From an uncultured Allomuricauda sp. (GTDB lineage Bacteria; Bacteroidota; Bacteroidia; Flavobacteriales; Flavobacteriaceae), in the NCBI RefSeq assembly GCF_947495325.1, contig NZ_CANLYK010000001.1, forward strand, positions 1,364,001 to 1,428,000: a stretch of 64,000 nt of DNA, written 5' to 3'. Below are positions 18,062 through 26,664 of the stretch, in pieces (the first letter of the stretch is position 1; each line of letters starts with the position of its first letter). The notes under the pieces are model-generated. The model was not told where the DNA came from. It was given only the letters and a program-made list of their open reading frames with translations, and did no database searches. A program made the position numbers and the translations under genes.

Positions 18062-20050
18062 ATGAAATTCGAAATCGTATCAGAATTCAAACCGACAGGA
18101 GATCAACCCCAGGCCATAAAACAGTTGGTAGATGGTATTAAGGAAAAAGAAACACATCAGACCCTACTTGGTGTAACAGGTTCAGGAAAAACATTCACCG
18201 TTGCCAATGTTATTGAAACTGTACAACGCCCCACATTGGTGCTGGCACACAACAAAACACTCGCGGCCCAACTCTATTCAGAGTTTAAGCAGTTTTTTCC
18301 AAAAAACGCCATTGAATATTTTGTTTCCTACTATGATTATTATCAACCAGAGGCCTACATTCCAACAAGCGGTTTGTACATTGAAAAAGACTTGTCTATC
18401 AATGAGGATATTGAAAAACTACGATTAAGTGCCACTTCTTCATTGCTTTCTGGTCGTAGGGATGTTCTTGTTGTGGCATCGGTATCTTGTCTGTATGGTA
18501 TCGGAAACCCTGTAGAATTTCAAAAGAACGTAATCTCAATACATAAGGATCAAGTCATTGCAAGAACAAAATTCTTAAAGCAATTGGTCCAAAGTCTCTA
18601 TTCTAGGACAACTGCTGATTTTAGAAATGGGAATTTCAGGGTTAAGGGGGATGTAGTGGATGTATTTCCCAGTTATGCCGACCATGCGTATAGAATCCAC
18701 TTTTTTGGAGATGAGATTGAAGAAATTGAAGCCCTTGACCCATTCAACAATAAAGTGATTGAAATATATGAGTCATTAAATATTTATCCGGCAAACATGT
18801 TCGTGACTTCTCCGGATATCCTCCAAAATGCCATCCATCAGATTCAAGATGATTTGGTAAAACAAATAGATTATTTTAAAGAAATTGGTAGGCCCCTTGA
18901 GGCTAAACGTCTAGAGGAACGCACTAATTTCGACCTGGAAATGATACGGGAACTGGGTTATTGTTCGGGAATTGAAAACTATTCCAGATACTTGGATGGT
19001 AGGGAGCCCGGAACCAGACCATTCTGTCTATTGGATTATTTTCCAGAGGATTACTTAATGATCATTGATGAAAGCCATGTCACCATTCCCCAAGTTCATG
19101 CCATGTATGGAGGCGACCGTTCTAGAAAGGAAAATTTGGTTGAATATGGATTTCGTTTGCCGGCGGCAATGGATAACAGACCTTTAAAGTTTGAGGAGTT
19201 TGAAGCACTTCAAAATCAAGCTATCTATGTAAGCGCTACCCCAGCCGATTATGAATTACAGCTAAGCCAAGGAGTTTATGTAGAACAGGTAATTAGACCA
19301 ACGGGGTTATTGGATCCTATTATTGAAGTTCGCCCAAGCCAGAACCAAATAGATGATTTGGTGGAAGAAATTCAACAAAGAGTAGAAGCTGATGAACGTA
19401 CTTTGGTGACCACATTAACCAAACGAATGGCTGAAGAGTTAGCTAAGTATTTGACTCGAATAGATGTTCGGTGCCGTTATATTCATAGTGATGTGGATAC
19501 GCTTGAACGTGTTGAAATCATGCAAGATTTAAGAAAAGGTATTTTTGATGTTCTTATTGGTGTAAACCTTTTAAGAGAAGGTTTGGATTTACCAGAGGTT
19601 TCACTTGTGGCTATATTGGATGCAGACAAAGAGGGCTTTTTACGTAGTAATAGATCATTGACCCAAACCGTGGGTAGGGCCGCCCGTAACTTAAATGGAA
19701 AGGCTATTATGTATGCTGATAACATTACTGATAGTATGCAGAAGACCATTGATGAAACCAATTATCGTAGGGAAAAACAAATAGCATACAATACAAAACA
19801 TAATATGGTACCCAAAGCCTTGAACAAAGGCCTTGATAGTGCTTTAGCAAAAAATTCCGTCTCCACATACCACTTTCAAAAAGAAGAATTGCGTGCCGCG
19901 GAGCCAGATTTAGAATATCTCACTCAGGATCAAAAAGAAAAAATGATTCGAGATAAACGGAAAGCAATGGAAAAAGCTGCCAAAGAATTAAATTTTATGG
20001 AAGCTGCAAAATTGAGGGATGAAATAAAGGTATTGCAGAACCAGGAGTAA
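18062..20050 (+). CDS. uvrB: Excinuclease ABC subunit B
   Basis: Damage-verification helicase-like subunit of nucleotide excision repair. Walker A GVTGSGKT (about 40-47), the beta-hairpin YYDYYQPEAYIP, the DESHVTIPQ motif, motif VI QTVGRAARN, and the C-terminal UVR motif (AKELNFMEAAKLRDEIKVLQ) that binds UvrC. Length 662 residues is normal. It begins 41 bases after the T9SS gene. No uvrA or uvrC lies in the window. Confidence 0.98.
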   Translation: MKFEIVSEFKPTGDQPQAIKQLVDGIKEKETHQTLLGVTGSGKTFTVANVIETVQRPTLVLAHNKTLAAQLYSEFKQFFPKNAIEYFVSYYDYYQPEAYIPTSGLYIEKDLSINEDIEKLRLSATSSLLSGRRDVLVVASVSCLYGIGNPVEFQKNVISIHKDQVIARTKFLKQLVQSLYSRTTADFRNGNFRVKGDVVDVFPSYADHAYRIHFFGDEIEEIEALDPFNNKVIEIYESLNIYPANMFVTSPDILQNAIHQIQDDLVKQIDYFKEIGRPLEAKRLEERTNFDLEMIRELGYCSGIENYSRYLDGREPGTRPFCLLDYFPEDYLMIIDESHVTIPQVHAMYGGDRSRKENLVEYGFRLPAAMDNRPLKFEEFEALQNQAIYVSATPADYELQLSQGVYVEQVIRPTGLLDPIIEVRPSQNQIDDLVEEIQQRVEADERTLVTTLTKRMAEELAKYLTRIDVRCRYIHSDVDTLERVEIMQDLRKGIFDVLIGVNLLREGLDLPEVSLVAILDADKEGFLRSNRSLTQTVGRAARNLNGKAIMYADNITDSMQKTIDETNYRREKQIAYNTKHNMVPKALNKGLDSALAKNSVSTYHFQKEELRAAEPDLEYLTQDQKEKMIRDKRKAMEKAAKELNFMEAAKLRDEIKVLQNQE

Positions 20051-20052
20051 AG

Positions 20053-20093
20053 AAAAAAAGCGCGCTTCTAGATATAAACTCTAAAAACGCGCT
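20053..20093 (-). terminator. Intrinsic terminator for hsp20 (reverse strand)
   Basis: AGCGCG at 20059-20064 pairs with CGCGCT at 20088-20093, with partial inner pairing. Read on the reverse strand the stem is followed by a run of seven T (20053-20059), as expected of a terminator for the leftward hsp20 gene. It may also slow transcripts leaving uvrB. Confidence 0.6.
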
Positions 20094-20163
20094 CCCACCA
20101 ACTAACCAACCATCATGAAACACTTAACTTGGTGTTCTTTTGATAATTTATGCTTTGTGGCTA

Positions 20164-20589
20164 CTACCCTATCGAAATTAATCGCTTAGGTTTGGGCAAT
20201 GCCTCATCTTTTTTGGGTAAGGTCAATTTTAAAACTCCATTTTCATATGAAGCGTCTATTTTGGTACCATCTACCGTTTCCGGTAAAGTGAAGGCTCGCT
20301 TAAATGACCTAAATGAAAATTCCTTTCTGGTGTAATTGTCCTTTGTTTCCTTATTTTCAGAAGTAATTTCACTGGATATGGTTAAAATATCATTATCCAC
20401 TTCCACTTTAAAGTCATCTTTTTTAAGGCCTGGAACGGCTAATTCCAATTCAAAACCTTCAGTATTGTCTTTGATGTTTACTGCCGGAAAGTTGGTGTTC
20501 CAATTTTCAGTTCCTCCAAACCAATCCGGTCTTAAAAGATCATTCATTAAAGATGGGAAAAACACGTTATTTCTTTTTACTATACTCAT
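20164..20589 (-). CDS. Small heat-shock protein, Hsp20/alpha-crystallin family
   Basis: ATP-independent holdase that binds unfolding proteins. 141 residues with an alpha-crystallin domain (about 35-135): FELELAVPGLKKDDFKVEVD, YTRKEFSFRSFKRAFTLPE, the ENGVLKLTLPKK hairpin, and a terminal RLISI that matches the I-x-I oligomerisation motif. Two palindrome-like elements sit upstream (20659-20673 and 20691-20703), candidates for heat-shock control. A terminator lies after the stop. Confidence 0.95.
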   Translation of the reverse strand: MSIVKRNNVFFPSLMNDLLRPDWFGGTENWNTNFPAVNIKDNTEGFELELAVPGLKKDDFKVEVDNDILTISSEITSENKETKDNYTRKEFSFRSFKRAFTLPETVDGTKIDASYENGVLKLTLPKKDEALPKPKRLISIG

Positions 20590-20658
20590 GGTGATTCATT
20601 TTATATTAAACATTAAAATCAATTACCAAAAGTCAAATCACGTACCAATACGAATGTA

Positions 20659-20673
20659 ATGCCATTTTGGCAT
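20659..20673. promoter_or_regulatory. Palindrome upstream of hsp20
   Basis: ATGCCATTTTGGCAT is a perfect inverted repeat (6-bp arms, 3-base centre) 70 bases upstream of the hsp20 ATG. A related ATGTCAAAATGTC lies at 20691-20703. Similar TGxCA-AAA-type palindromes would suit a dimeric heat-shock regulator. This role is inferred from position only. Confidence 0.4.
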
Positions 20674-20703
20674 TATATGAATCTAAAAAAATGTCAAAAT
20701 GTC

Positions 20704-21105
20704 TTAATTGTAATGTGCTTTGAAAATATTGATCAATACATCTGGAGGAACAACCTTATTTGGATATTCATGCATTACACTAAAGACCTGCTCAATTCCA
20801 GAGGGTGGAAGTCCCATTGCAAGCCCAATATTTCGGAGGGTGAGCATTTCTTTTTCATGTTGTTCTCGATCTATATTCATTAGAAGCAACAATCTATGGA
20901 ATTGTACAATCCGCTCTGCCTGCGATTTAAGGAAAGTTTTTGAAGGTTTTTCGTTCAATAGAAATTCAAAAGTGGTCTTATCCACGCCTAAGCTTGAAGC
21001 TACACCAACTAGGAATTGATACTCCGAGTCCTTTAAAGATTGGTCAACTCGTGCAAATGCAATCATCTCTGAAAGAATACTAAGCTTTTCTTTATAGGTA
21101 TCCAT
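20704..21105 (-). CDS. TerB-like helical protein
   Basis: 133 residues, entirely helical in character: SILSEMIAFARVDQSLKDSE then EYQFLVGVASSLGVDKTTFE follows the TerB/tellurite-resistance-like pattern of a helical bundle with an acidic 'D-G/Q-x-x-x-x-x-E' turn (ARVDQSLKDSE). Proteins of this kind in flavobacteria are sometimes labelled 'excinuclease subunit B' because they lie near uvrB; nothing here resembles UvrB. Its stop lies within the hsp20 upstream region, but the palindromes there suggest hsp20 also has its own promoter. Role unknown. Confidence 0.7.
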   Translation of the reverse strand: MDTYKEKLSILSEMIAFARVDQSLKDSEYQFLVGVASSLGVDKTTFEFLLNEKPSKTFLKSQAERIVQFHRLLLLMNIDREQHEKEMLTLRNIGLAMGLPPSGIEQVFSVMHEYPNKVVPPDVLINIFKAHYN

Positions 21106-21166
21106 ATAGTCGGTTTTGAACGAATTCCTTCATAATAACTCCAAAACCGCTAGTTTTATTACATGA

Positions 21167-21192
21167 AAAACCCTGAATAATTTCAGGGTTTT
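21167..21192. terminator. Bidirectional terminator
   Basis: AAAACCCTGAA (21167-21177) and TTCAGGGTTTT (21182-21192) are a perfect 11-bp inverted repeat with a 4-base loop, A-run on one side and T-run on the other. It ends the leftward small secreted-protein gene at 21221. Confidence 0.85.
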
Positions 21193-21220
21193 CCTAGCTA
21201 ATTCAAATAATTCCAGCCAA

Positions 21221-21556
21221 TTAAGCTGTAATCCGTACAGAAAGTGTAAATATTTTGCCTTCGCTCATATCTACTAAATCCACTTTCCTATAGTTCAAAC
21301 TACCTTTCACAAAATGGTCCAGAGAATCGTCTTCAGTATCAACTGAAAGCACAACTAGCTCTCTTTCTTTGTTTATTGTGAAACGTACTTCGGCAATTAA
21401 ATCTTTCTCCGCTACCTCAAAGGAGTTATCCTTAAGCATTTTTTTAATCTGGGTAACAAGATTTTTTGTTGGGTTGACTGTGTTGATGTCGTTTGCAAAA
21501 ACACTTCCGGATACAAGTAGCAAAATTGCCACTAATGCGATACTAACTTTTTTCAT
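21221..21556 (-). CDS. Small exported protein of unknown function
   Basis: Signal peptide (MKKVSIALVAILLLVSGSVFA) followed by about 90 residues. KDLIAEVRFTINKERELVVL is a beta-hairpin-like segment, and HFVKGSLNYRKVDL plus GKIFTLSVRITA resemble a single TonB-C-like/periplasmic alpha-beta domain. Such short exported proteins are common in Flavobacteriaceae and unnamed. A clear terminator follows 30 bases after the stop, so it is monocistronic. Confidence 0.7.
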   Translation of the reverse strand: MKKVSIALVAILLLVSGSVFANDINTVNPTKNLVTQIKKMLKDNSFEVAEKDLIAEVRFTINKERELVVLSVDTEDDSLDHFVKGSLNYRKVDLVDMSEGKIFTLSVRITA

Positions 21557-21858
21557 GATGATTTCGTTTTTTGATTTATAATTGATGTGATGATATTTAA
21601 AAGACTTTAAATTATTAGGAATGTTACAATAAAATAAGTTTTTAACATATTTTTAATGAATATCCATCTTAAAAACCTGATAAAACGCTAACAAATACCA
21701 TAAAAAGCTTGTTTAACAAATTTTTGAATTTGATAATGAAGAATTAAAATATGGTGTGTTGGTTTGGAAAATTGGTTAAAAAAAGTGTAGTCCTATTAGA
21801 AATGAGACAAACTAAAAGGCGGTTTTTTTCACGAGCATGACAAAAAATCTAGGATAAC
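21557..21858. other. Long gap without recognisable gene
   Basis: About 300 bases between the small exported protein and the sucC terminator. Very AT-rich, no open frame with a credible start, no strong hairpin. It probably holds the promoter and leader of the leftward gene at 21221; I see no clear TAnnTTTG box. Confidence 0.5.
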
Positions 21859-21895
21859 AAAAAGGGGCAACATTAAAATAATGTTGCCCCTTTTT
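21859..21895. terminator. Strong terminator after sucC
   Basis: A perfect 17-bp inverted repeat (21859-21875 with 21879-21895) containing GGGGCAACATTA/TAATGTTGCCCC, 3-base loop, A-run before and T-run after. It ends leftward transcription of sucC. Confidence 0.92.
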
Positions 21896-21913
21896 ATTTG
21901 TAACCGAGAAAGT

Positions 21914-23107
21914 CTATGCCAATACTTCTTTCACCTTATCGGCGGCTTCCTGAAACTGAACTGCTGAATGTACTGCTAGTCCAGAATTGTCTATAATTTC
22001 TTTGGCCAACTCAGCATTGGTCCCTTGTAGTCTTACAATAATTGGAACTTTAATAGCATCTCCCATGTTTTTGTAAGCGTCAACAACCCCTTGTGCCACT
22101 CTATCGCAACGCACAATACCTCCAAAAATATTAATGAGAATAGCTTTCACATTTGGGTCTTTCAAAATGATGCGAAATGCTTCCTCTACTCTTTTAGCAT
22201 CTGCGGTACCACCAACATCCAAGAAGTTTGCAGGTTCTCCGCCCGCCATTTTTATCAAATCCATCGTCGCCATTGCCAATCCTGCACCATTTACCATACA
22301 GCCAACGTTACCATCCAAATCAACATAGTTCAATCCAACCTCTCGTGCTTCAACTTCAATTGGGTTTTCCTCACGTAAATCACGCATTTCCGCATAGGCC
22401 TTTCTTCTGTATAATGCATTATCATCAATAGACACCTTGGCATCTACTGCCATTATCTTATCATCTGATGTTTTTAAAACTGGATTAATTTCAAACATAC
22501 TTGAATCGCTTTCAACATATGCTTTATATAATGATGAAACGAACTTCGTCATTTCTTTGAAAGCTGTACCTGATAGTCCCAGATTAAAAGCAATCTTGCG
22601 GGCTTGAAAAGGCATTAATCCGGTTGCAGGGTCAATCTCTTCGGTAAAAATTAGATGTGGTGTCTTTTCTGCCACTTCTTCGATATCCATTCCTCCTTCG
22701 GTAGAATACATGATCATGTTTCTTCCCGAACCTCTATTTAAAAGTACGGACATGTAAAACTCATTCGTCTCACTGTCGCCTGGATAATAAACATCTTCTG
22801 CAACAAGTACTTGATGTACTTTTTTACCTTCTGCCGAAGTCTGGGGTGTAATCAAGTTCATTCCGATAATACTTCCCGCCAATTCCTCAACTTCCTTTAG
22901 ATTTTTGGCTAATTTTACACCACCGCCCTTGCCTCTACCTCCTGCATGAACCTGCGCTTTGATTACATGCCATCCCGTACCTGTTTCTTGGGTAAGGTGT
23001 TTGGCAGCATCTACTGCTTCCTTTGCATTGTGTGCAACAATTCCACGTTGGATTCTAACTCCAAAACTGGCTAAAATTTCTTTTCCTTGATATTCGTGAA
23101 GATTCAT
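21914..23107 (-). CDS. sucC: Succinyl-CoA ligase (ADP-forming) beta subunit
   Basis: TCA-cycle step succinyl-CoA to succinate with ATP formation. MNLHEYQGKEILASFGV is the usual start. VHAGGRGKGGGVKLAKN is the ATP-grasp nucleotide loop, FEINPVLKTSDDKIMAVDAK holds metal ligands, and INIFGGIVRCDRVAQG is the phosphate/CoA ligase motif. 397 residues, full length. The alpha subunit gene sucD is not adjacent, as in many Bacteroidota. A -7-like TAttTTTG (reverse strand 23134-23141) lies upstream and a strong terminator downstream. Confidence 0.97.
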   Translation of the reverse strand: MNLHEYQGKEILASFGVRIQRGIVAHNAKEAVDAAKHLTQETGTGWHVIKAQVHAGGRGKGGGVKLAKNLKEVEELAGSIIGMNLITPQTSAEGKKVHQVLVAEDVYYPGDSETNEFYMSVLLNRGSGRNMIMYSTEGGMDIEEVAEKTPHLIFTEEIDPATGLMPFQARKIAFNLGLSGTAFKEMTKFVSSLYKAYVESDSSMFEINPVLKTSDDKIMAVDAKVSIDDNALYRRKAYAEMRDLREENPIEVEAREVGLNYVDLDGNVGCMVNGAGLAMATMDLIKMAGGEPANFLDVGGTADAKRVEEAFRIILKDPNVKAILINIFGGIVRCDRVAQGVVDAYKNMGDAIKVPIIVRLQGTNAELAKEIIDNSGLAVHSAVQFQEAADKVKEVLA

Positions 23108-23235
23108 CTATGAATTGACTTTTTGTTTGGCCACAAAAATAAGTAACCGCCTCTAATAATGGAAAATTATCTCTAAAGATTTGAGAATAACCAACATTGA
23201 GCCACTCACATGCTATTTATTGGGACATCTTTGCA

Positions 23236-23451
23236 CTACACATCCTCTTTCCCAACAAATTCCAAGATATCGGCCGGTTGACAATCCAAAACCTCACAAA
23301 TCATGGCCAAGGTGTTAAACCGTATCCCCTTGACCTTGCCCGTCTTCAACAATGACAGATTGGTTTCCGATATTCCCACGGCTTCGGCCAAGTTCTTTAA
23401 TTTCATTTTACGCTTGGCCATCATTACATCCAGGTTAACAACTATCCTCAT
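23236..23451 (-). CDS. XRE/Cro-CI family small regulator
   Basis: 71 residues, a single helix-turn-helix: KMKLKNLAEAVGISETNLSL (helices 1-3 with the recognition turn) then RFNTLAMICEVLDCQPADIL, typical of the YozG/Cro-type regulators that accompany DUF2975 membrane proteins. It overlaps the upstream DUF2975 gene by 4 bp, so the two are co-translated. The 15-bp palindrome at 24037-24069 is the probable operator. Signal sensed is unknown. Confidence 0.9.
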   Translation of the reverse strand: MRIVVNLDVMMAKRKMKLKNLAEAVGISETNLSLLKTGKVKGIRFNTLAMICEVLDCQPADILEFVGKEDV

Positions 23452-24008
23452 ATTACGGCATCAACATCCTTTTGGAGCTTTAGCCCTTCCTTAAAAACTT
23501 CGCTCATCCCTAGGTTGGTCAGGGAAACAGCCAACCATTCCATGGCAATACCTATCTGAAGCCCTATGCCATGTTTACCTTCATCAACAAAGTTAAAACT
23601 TACCATAAGAAAGAGTATAAAAGCATATATGGCTATTTGCCGAAAGTAACTTGAATTTTTTGCACAAAAAGTACTTCGTTCCTTAACGGATTTCCATATT
23701 AATACACCTTTACGTAACATCAAAATTATAAGGAACATAATAACTGAATAACGCACAAGCATCCAAACTTTCATTGGGGTACCCACATCAGAAAGAAAAA
23801 CATTGTCCTCATTTCTAGGACATTCTTTGCAAAAATCAAAAATTAAACGTAGTCGCTCGTTTTCCGTAATCAATAAACTTTTGTAAGCATCAGGGGAAAT
23901 TATGGAGTGAAACATAAATCCAATAAAAACCGTCAAAAGAATGATGCCTAGCCAATAGAGTATTCTGTTAAGGGATAGGGTAGCCTGCAGTATTTTATTT
24001 CTTTGCAT
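23448..24008 (-). CDS. DUF2975-type membrane protein
   Basis: Four hydrophobic helices: ILYWLGIILLTVFIGFMF, the MLVRYSVIMFLIILML stretch, IAIYAFILFLMVSFNFV and a C-terminal amphipathic part. The arrangement with a large loop after helix 1 and an adjacent XRE regulator is characteristic of DUF2975 pairs. 186 residues. In other bacteria such pairs are linked to envelope or developmental state, but no defined function is established. The promoter region contains a long palindrome. Confidence 0.8.
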   Translation of the reverse strand: MQRNKILQATLSLNRILYWLGIILLTVFIGFMFHSIISPDAYKSLLITENERLRLIFDFCKECPRNEDNVFLSDVGTPMKVWMLVRYSVIMFLIILMLRKGVLIWKSVKERSTFCAKNSSYFRQIAIYAFILFLMVSFNFVDEGKHGIGLQIGIAMEWLAVSLTNLGMSEVFKEGLKLQKDVDAVI

Positions 24009-24036
24009 GATTAAAAATTAAAATTTTTGATAAATA

Positions 24037-24069
24037 TATAAATTTTTATGTTTTACATAAAAATTTATA
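24037..24069. promoter_or_regulatory. Perfect 15-bp palindrome, probable XRE operator
   Basis: Bases 24037-24051 are the exact reverse complement of 24055-24069, with a 3-base centre; the arms contain AAATTTTTATGT/ACATAAAAATTT. TTTTTGATA-type sequences extend the symmetry outwards. It lies 29-61 bases upstream of the DUF2975 start and has no T-run context with a gene end, so an autoregulatory operator is likelier than a terminator. Confidence 0.6.
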
Positions 24070-24137
24070 TCAAAAACATAAAATTATATTAACTTACCCC
24101 TACTAATCCCTCATACAAACTTCTAATAATATTCTTG

Positions 24138-24782
24138 TCAGGAAACCTCAAAGTCCTTGAAATCTAATGGATCAAAATTTTTAAAGTGTCCATTCATTTC
24201 TATAGTGTTTTTGGTTCTATTTACTTCACTTAAAACTAATGCAGTTGTCTCTAAGTGCTTTTTGATATACAACAACCTATCAGTCTCATTTGGAATTTGT
24301 AGAAGTTCATACTCCTGTTCAAATGATAATCCCATTTTATGTGCAAGGGAATAACTATTAAACTGTTTTGGAGAAGTTTTGGTAAAAGGTACGTGCATTA
24401 GGTCATATAACTTTTCTACACGCTCCAAAACTTCTTTGCGTAGGGCATCGTCTGCATCATTCTCACTATCCAAAAACTCCACATCTCCACCCGCATAAAG
24501 CTTTCCTTTCATTCGATTTTCAAAAGACAGTACCTTAAATACCTGTCTTGCAACTCCAACAACATCCATTTCACCGTTCTCATAGGTGGTAACAACCTCA
24601 ACCAACTGAACTTCTGTCCCATATACAAGTGTATTATTTATAAACACCGGAATTCCAAAGGTCATAGCCTCCTTTCTACAGTCATTTATTAATTGTTTGT
24701 AGCGGTCTTCAAAAATATGTAGAGGTACTGTTTCACCGGGAAAGAAAACCGATTGCAATGGGAATAGAGGTAATATCATCAT
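24138..24782 (-). CDS. LON substrate-binding-domain protein
   Basis: Stand-alone LON N-terminal (substrate-binding) domain without ATPase or protease: MILPLFPLQSVFFPGETVPLHIFEDRYKQL is split here as PLFPLQSVFFPGE and PLHIFEDRYKQL, the family hallmark, followed by VGVARQVFKV and a helical C-terminal part (FEQEYELLQIPNETDRLLYI). The frame stays open to 24986 but would overlap lysA and add an atypical, Asn/Lys-rich leader, so I place the start at the ATG pair 24777-24782. 214 residues. Function of such proteins is not established. Confidence 0.85.
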   Translation of the reverse strand: MMILPLFPLQSVFFPGETVPLHIFEDRYKQLINDCRKEAMTFGIPVFINNTLVYGTEVQLVEVVTTYENGEMDVVGVARQVFKVLSFENRMKGKLYAGGDVEFLDSENDADDALRKEVLERVEKLYDLMHVPFTKTSPKQFNSYSLAHKMGLSFEQEYELLQIPNETDRLLYIKKHLETTALVLSEVNRTKNTIEMNGHFKNFDPLDFKDFEVS

Positions 24783-24940
24783 TGGAATTTGTGCTAAATG
24801 TACAATCTGAGTTTCAAAACAGCAAGTTGGAAAATCAAGTTTGTTATTTTTATAACAATTTGTTGTATTTGTATTTTTATCAAATAATATCTTGTACATC
24901 TTAATAGCAAGGTTTAGATTTGCCAAAAGACTAATATCAA

Positions 24941-26179
24941 ATGAACTCCCAGAATTTACTAAATATTGCCAAAAAGTTTGGTGCACCGGTATATGTGTAT
25001 GACGCCGAAAAAATTACGTCACAATTTAACCGTTTGACAAAAGCCTTTAAAGGAGTGGGTAGCCTTAGACTAAACTATGCCACAAAAGCACTTTCCAATA
25101 TTTCCATTTTACGTTTGATGAACAATTTGGGGAGTGGTTTGGATACGGTATCTGTTCAAGAGGTTAAACTTGGGCTGATGGCCGGTTTTAAACCTGAATC
25201 CATTATTTATACACCAAATGGGGTATCGTTGGAGGAAATTGAAGAAGCTTCAGCTCTAGGGGTTCAGATTAATATTGATAATTTATCAATATTGGAACAG
25301 TTTGGGAGCAAACATCCCGATGTACCTGTTTGTATCAGAATTAATCCACATGTAATGGCTGGAGGCAACTCCAATATTTCGGTTGGCCATATTGATTCAA
25401 AGTTCGGAATCAGCATCCATCAAATTCCACATTTGTTGCGTATTGTTGATCTAACCCAAATGAACATCAATGGGATTCATATGCATACGGGAAGTGATAT
25501 CCTGGATATTGATGTCTTCCTTTATGCTTCGGAAATTTTATTTGAGACTGCAAAAAACTTCAAGAATTTAGAGTTTATCGATTTTGGAAGCGGATTTAAA
25601 GTACCTTACAAAGCAGGTGATATAGAAACCAATGTGGAAGAACTGGGCAAAAAACTAACGAAAAGATTCAATGAGTTCTGTGATGAATACGGTAGGGAAT
25701 TAACCTTGGCCTTTGAGCCCGGGAAATTCTTGGTAAGTGAAGCTGGTCATTTTCTTGCTAAGGTAAATGTAGTGAAGCAAACTACTTCTACGGTTTTTGC
25801 AAGTGTGGATTCCGGATTTAATCATTTAATACGTCCTATGCTTTATGGATCATCCCATGAAATCAGCAATATTTCCAATCCAAATGGAAAAGAACGCTAC
25901 TATTCCGTGGTAGGTTATATCTGTGAAACCGATACTTTTGGTAGTAACCGAAGAATCAATGAAATCTCAGAGGGTGATATTTTAAGCTTTAAGAATGCAG
26001 GTGCATATTGTTTTACCATGGCCAGTAACTATAACTCAAGATACCGTCCTGCAGAAGTTCTTTGGTATAAAGGGAAAGCGCATTTAATTCGAGAACGAGA
26101 GACTTTTGATGATATACTTCGAAATCAAGTAGATGCAAAAGAATTGTTTGAACCCCCTAAAAAAGTAGTTGCCAAATAG
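24941..26179 (+). CDS. lysA: Diaminopimelate decarboxylase
   Basis: PLP enzyme that decarboxylates meso-diaminopimelate to lysine. LRLNYATKALSNISIL contains the PLP Lys (YATKA), GIHMHTGSDI the His stacked on PLP, IDFGSGFKVPYKAG the phosphate-binding Gly loop, LAFEPGKFLV the EPGR-like substrate motif, and VGYICETDTFG the second-subunit Cys-Glu motif. 412 residues, normal. It is divergent from the LON-domain gene with a 158-base shared promoter region, and two bases ahead of the DUF3995-like gene. Confidence 0.96.
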   Translation: MNSQNLLNIAKKFGAPVYVYDAEKITSQFNRLTKAFKGVGSLRLNYATKALSNISILRLMNNLGSGLDTVSVQEVKLGLMAGFKPESIIYTPNGVSLEEIEEASALGVQINIDNLSILEQFGSKHPDVPVCIRINPHVMAGGNSNISVGHIDSKFGISIHQIPHLLRIVDLTQMNINGIHMHTGSDILDIDVFLYASEILFETAKNFKNLEFIDFGSGFKVPYKAGDIETNVEELGKKLTKRFNEFCDEYGRELTLAFEPGKFLVSEAGHFLAKVNVVKQTTSTVFASVDSGFNHLIRPMLYGSSHEISNISNPNGKERYYSVVGYICETDTFGSNRRINEISEGDILSFKNAGAYCFTMASNYNSRYRPAEVLWYKGKAHLIRERETFDDILRNQVDAKELFEPPKKVVAK

Positions 26180-26180
26180 T

Positions 26181-26588
26181 ATGGGGGTAATTACTATTCT
26201 GATATCGATAGTTTTAATTTTTTTGGCCGTACTTCATTTTTACTGGGCGGCATTTGGCATTAAAGACCCTTCAAAAATAATTCCCACAAGAATCAATGAA
26301 AAAAGAGTAATGGCTCCAGGAAAGTTTGGGGCCATAATCGTTGGTATTATTCTGCTCTTTTTTGCCTTTATCTTTATAAACAAGATTCTGATGTATATAG
26401 ATTCTGATTGGACGGGATACGTGGCTAAAGGTATTGGCATTTTATTTATAGTTCGTGCCTTTGGGGATTTTAAATATGTTGGCTTTTTCAAATCTGCCAA
26501 GAATAGCAAGTTTTCGGTTTTAGATACACGCTATTACTCCCCATTGTGTCTACTTTTGGGAGCACTTATTTTAATTTTGGAGTTTTGA
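26181..26588 (+). CDS. DUF3995-like four-helix membrane protein
   Basis: Four transmembrane helices in 135 residues. The first ends in AVLHFYWAAFGIKDPSKIIP, matching the LH-YWA-GG motif of DUF3995; later MAPGKFGAIIVGIILLFFA and IGILFIVRAFGDFKYVGFF fit the family. ATG at 26181 is preferred to an upstream TTG that overlaps lysA, because it begins at the first helix. One base separates it from the lysA stop. Function unknown. Confidence 0.78.
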   Translation: MGVITILISIVLIFLAVLHFYWAAFGIKDPSKIIPTRINEKRVMAPGKFGAIIVGIILLFFAFIFINKILMYIDSDWTGYVAKGIGILFIVRAFGDFKYVGFFKSAKNSKFSVLDTRYYSPLCLLLGALILILEF

Positions 26589-26618
26589 ACTAAATACTAA
26601 TTTGGCACAATTTTCGTT

Positions 26619-26626
26619 AGTTTTGT
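26619..26626 (+). promoter_or_regulatory. -7 box upstream of exported thioredoxin-like gene
   Basis: TAGTTTTG fits TAnnTTTG and lies about 40 bases upstream of the ATG at 26665. No TTTG at the proper -33 distance is seen. Confidence 0.4.
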
Positions 26627-26664
26627 AATAGTCTATAGACTAAACCCTCAAAATTTAAGGAACA

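Noticed and set aside
24783..24986. Upstream extension of the LON-domain gene (68 codons)
   Set aside because: It overlaps the lysA start and lacks family similarity; the conserved domain begins at the ATG pair 24777-24782.
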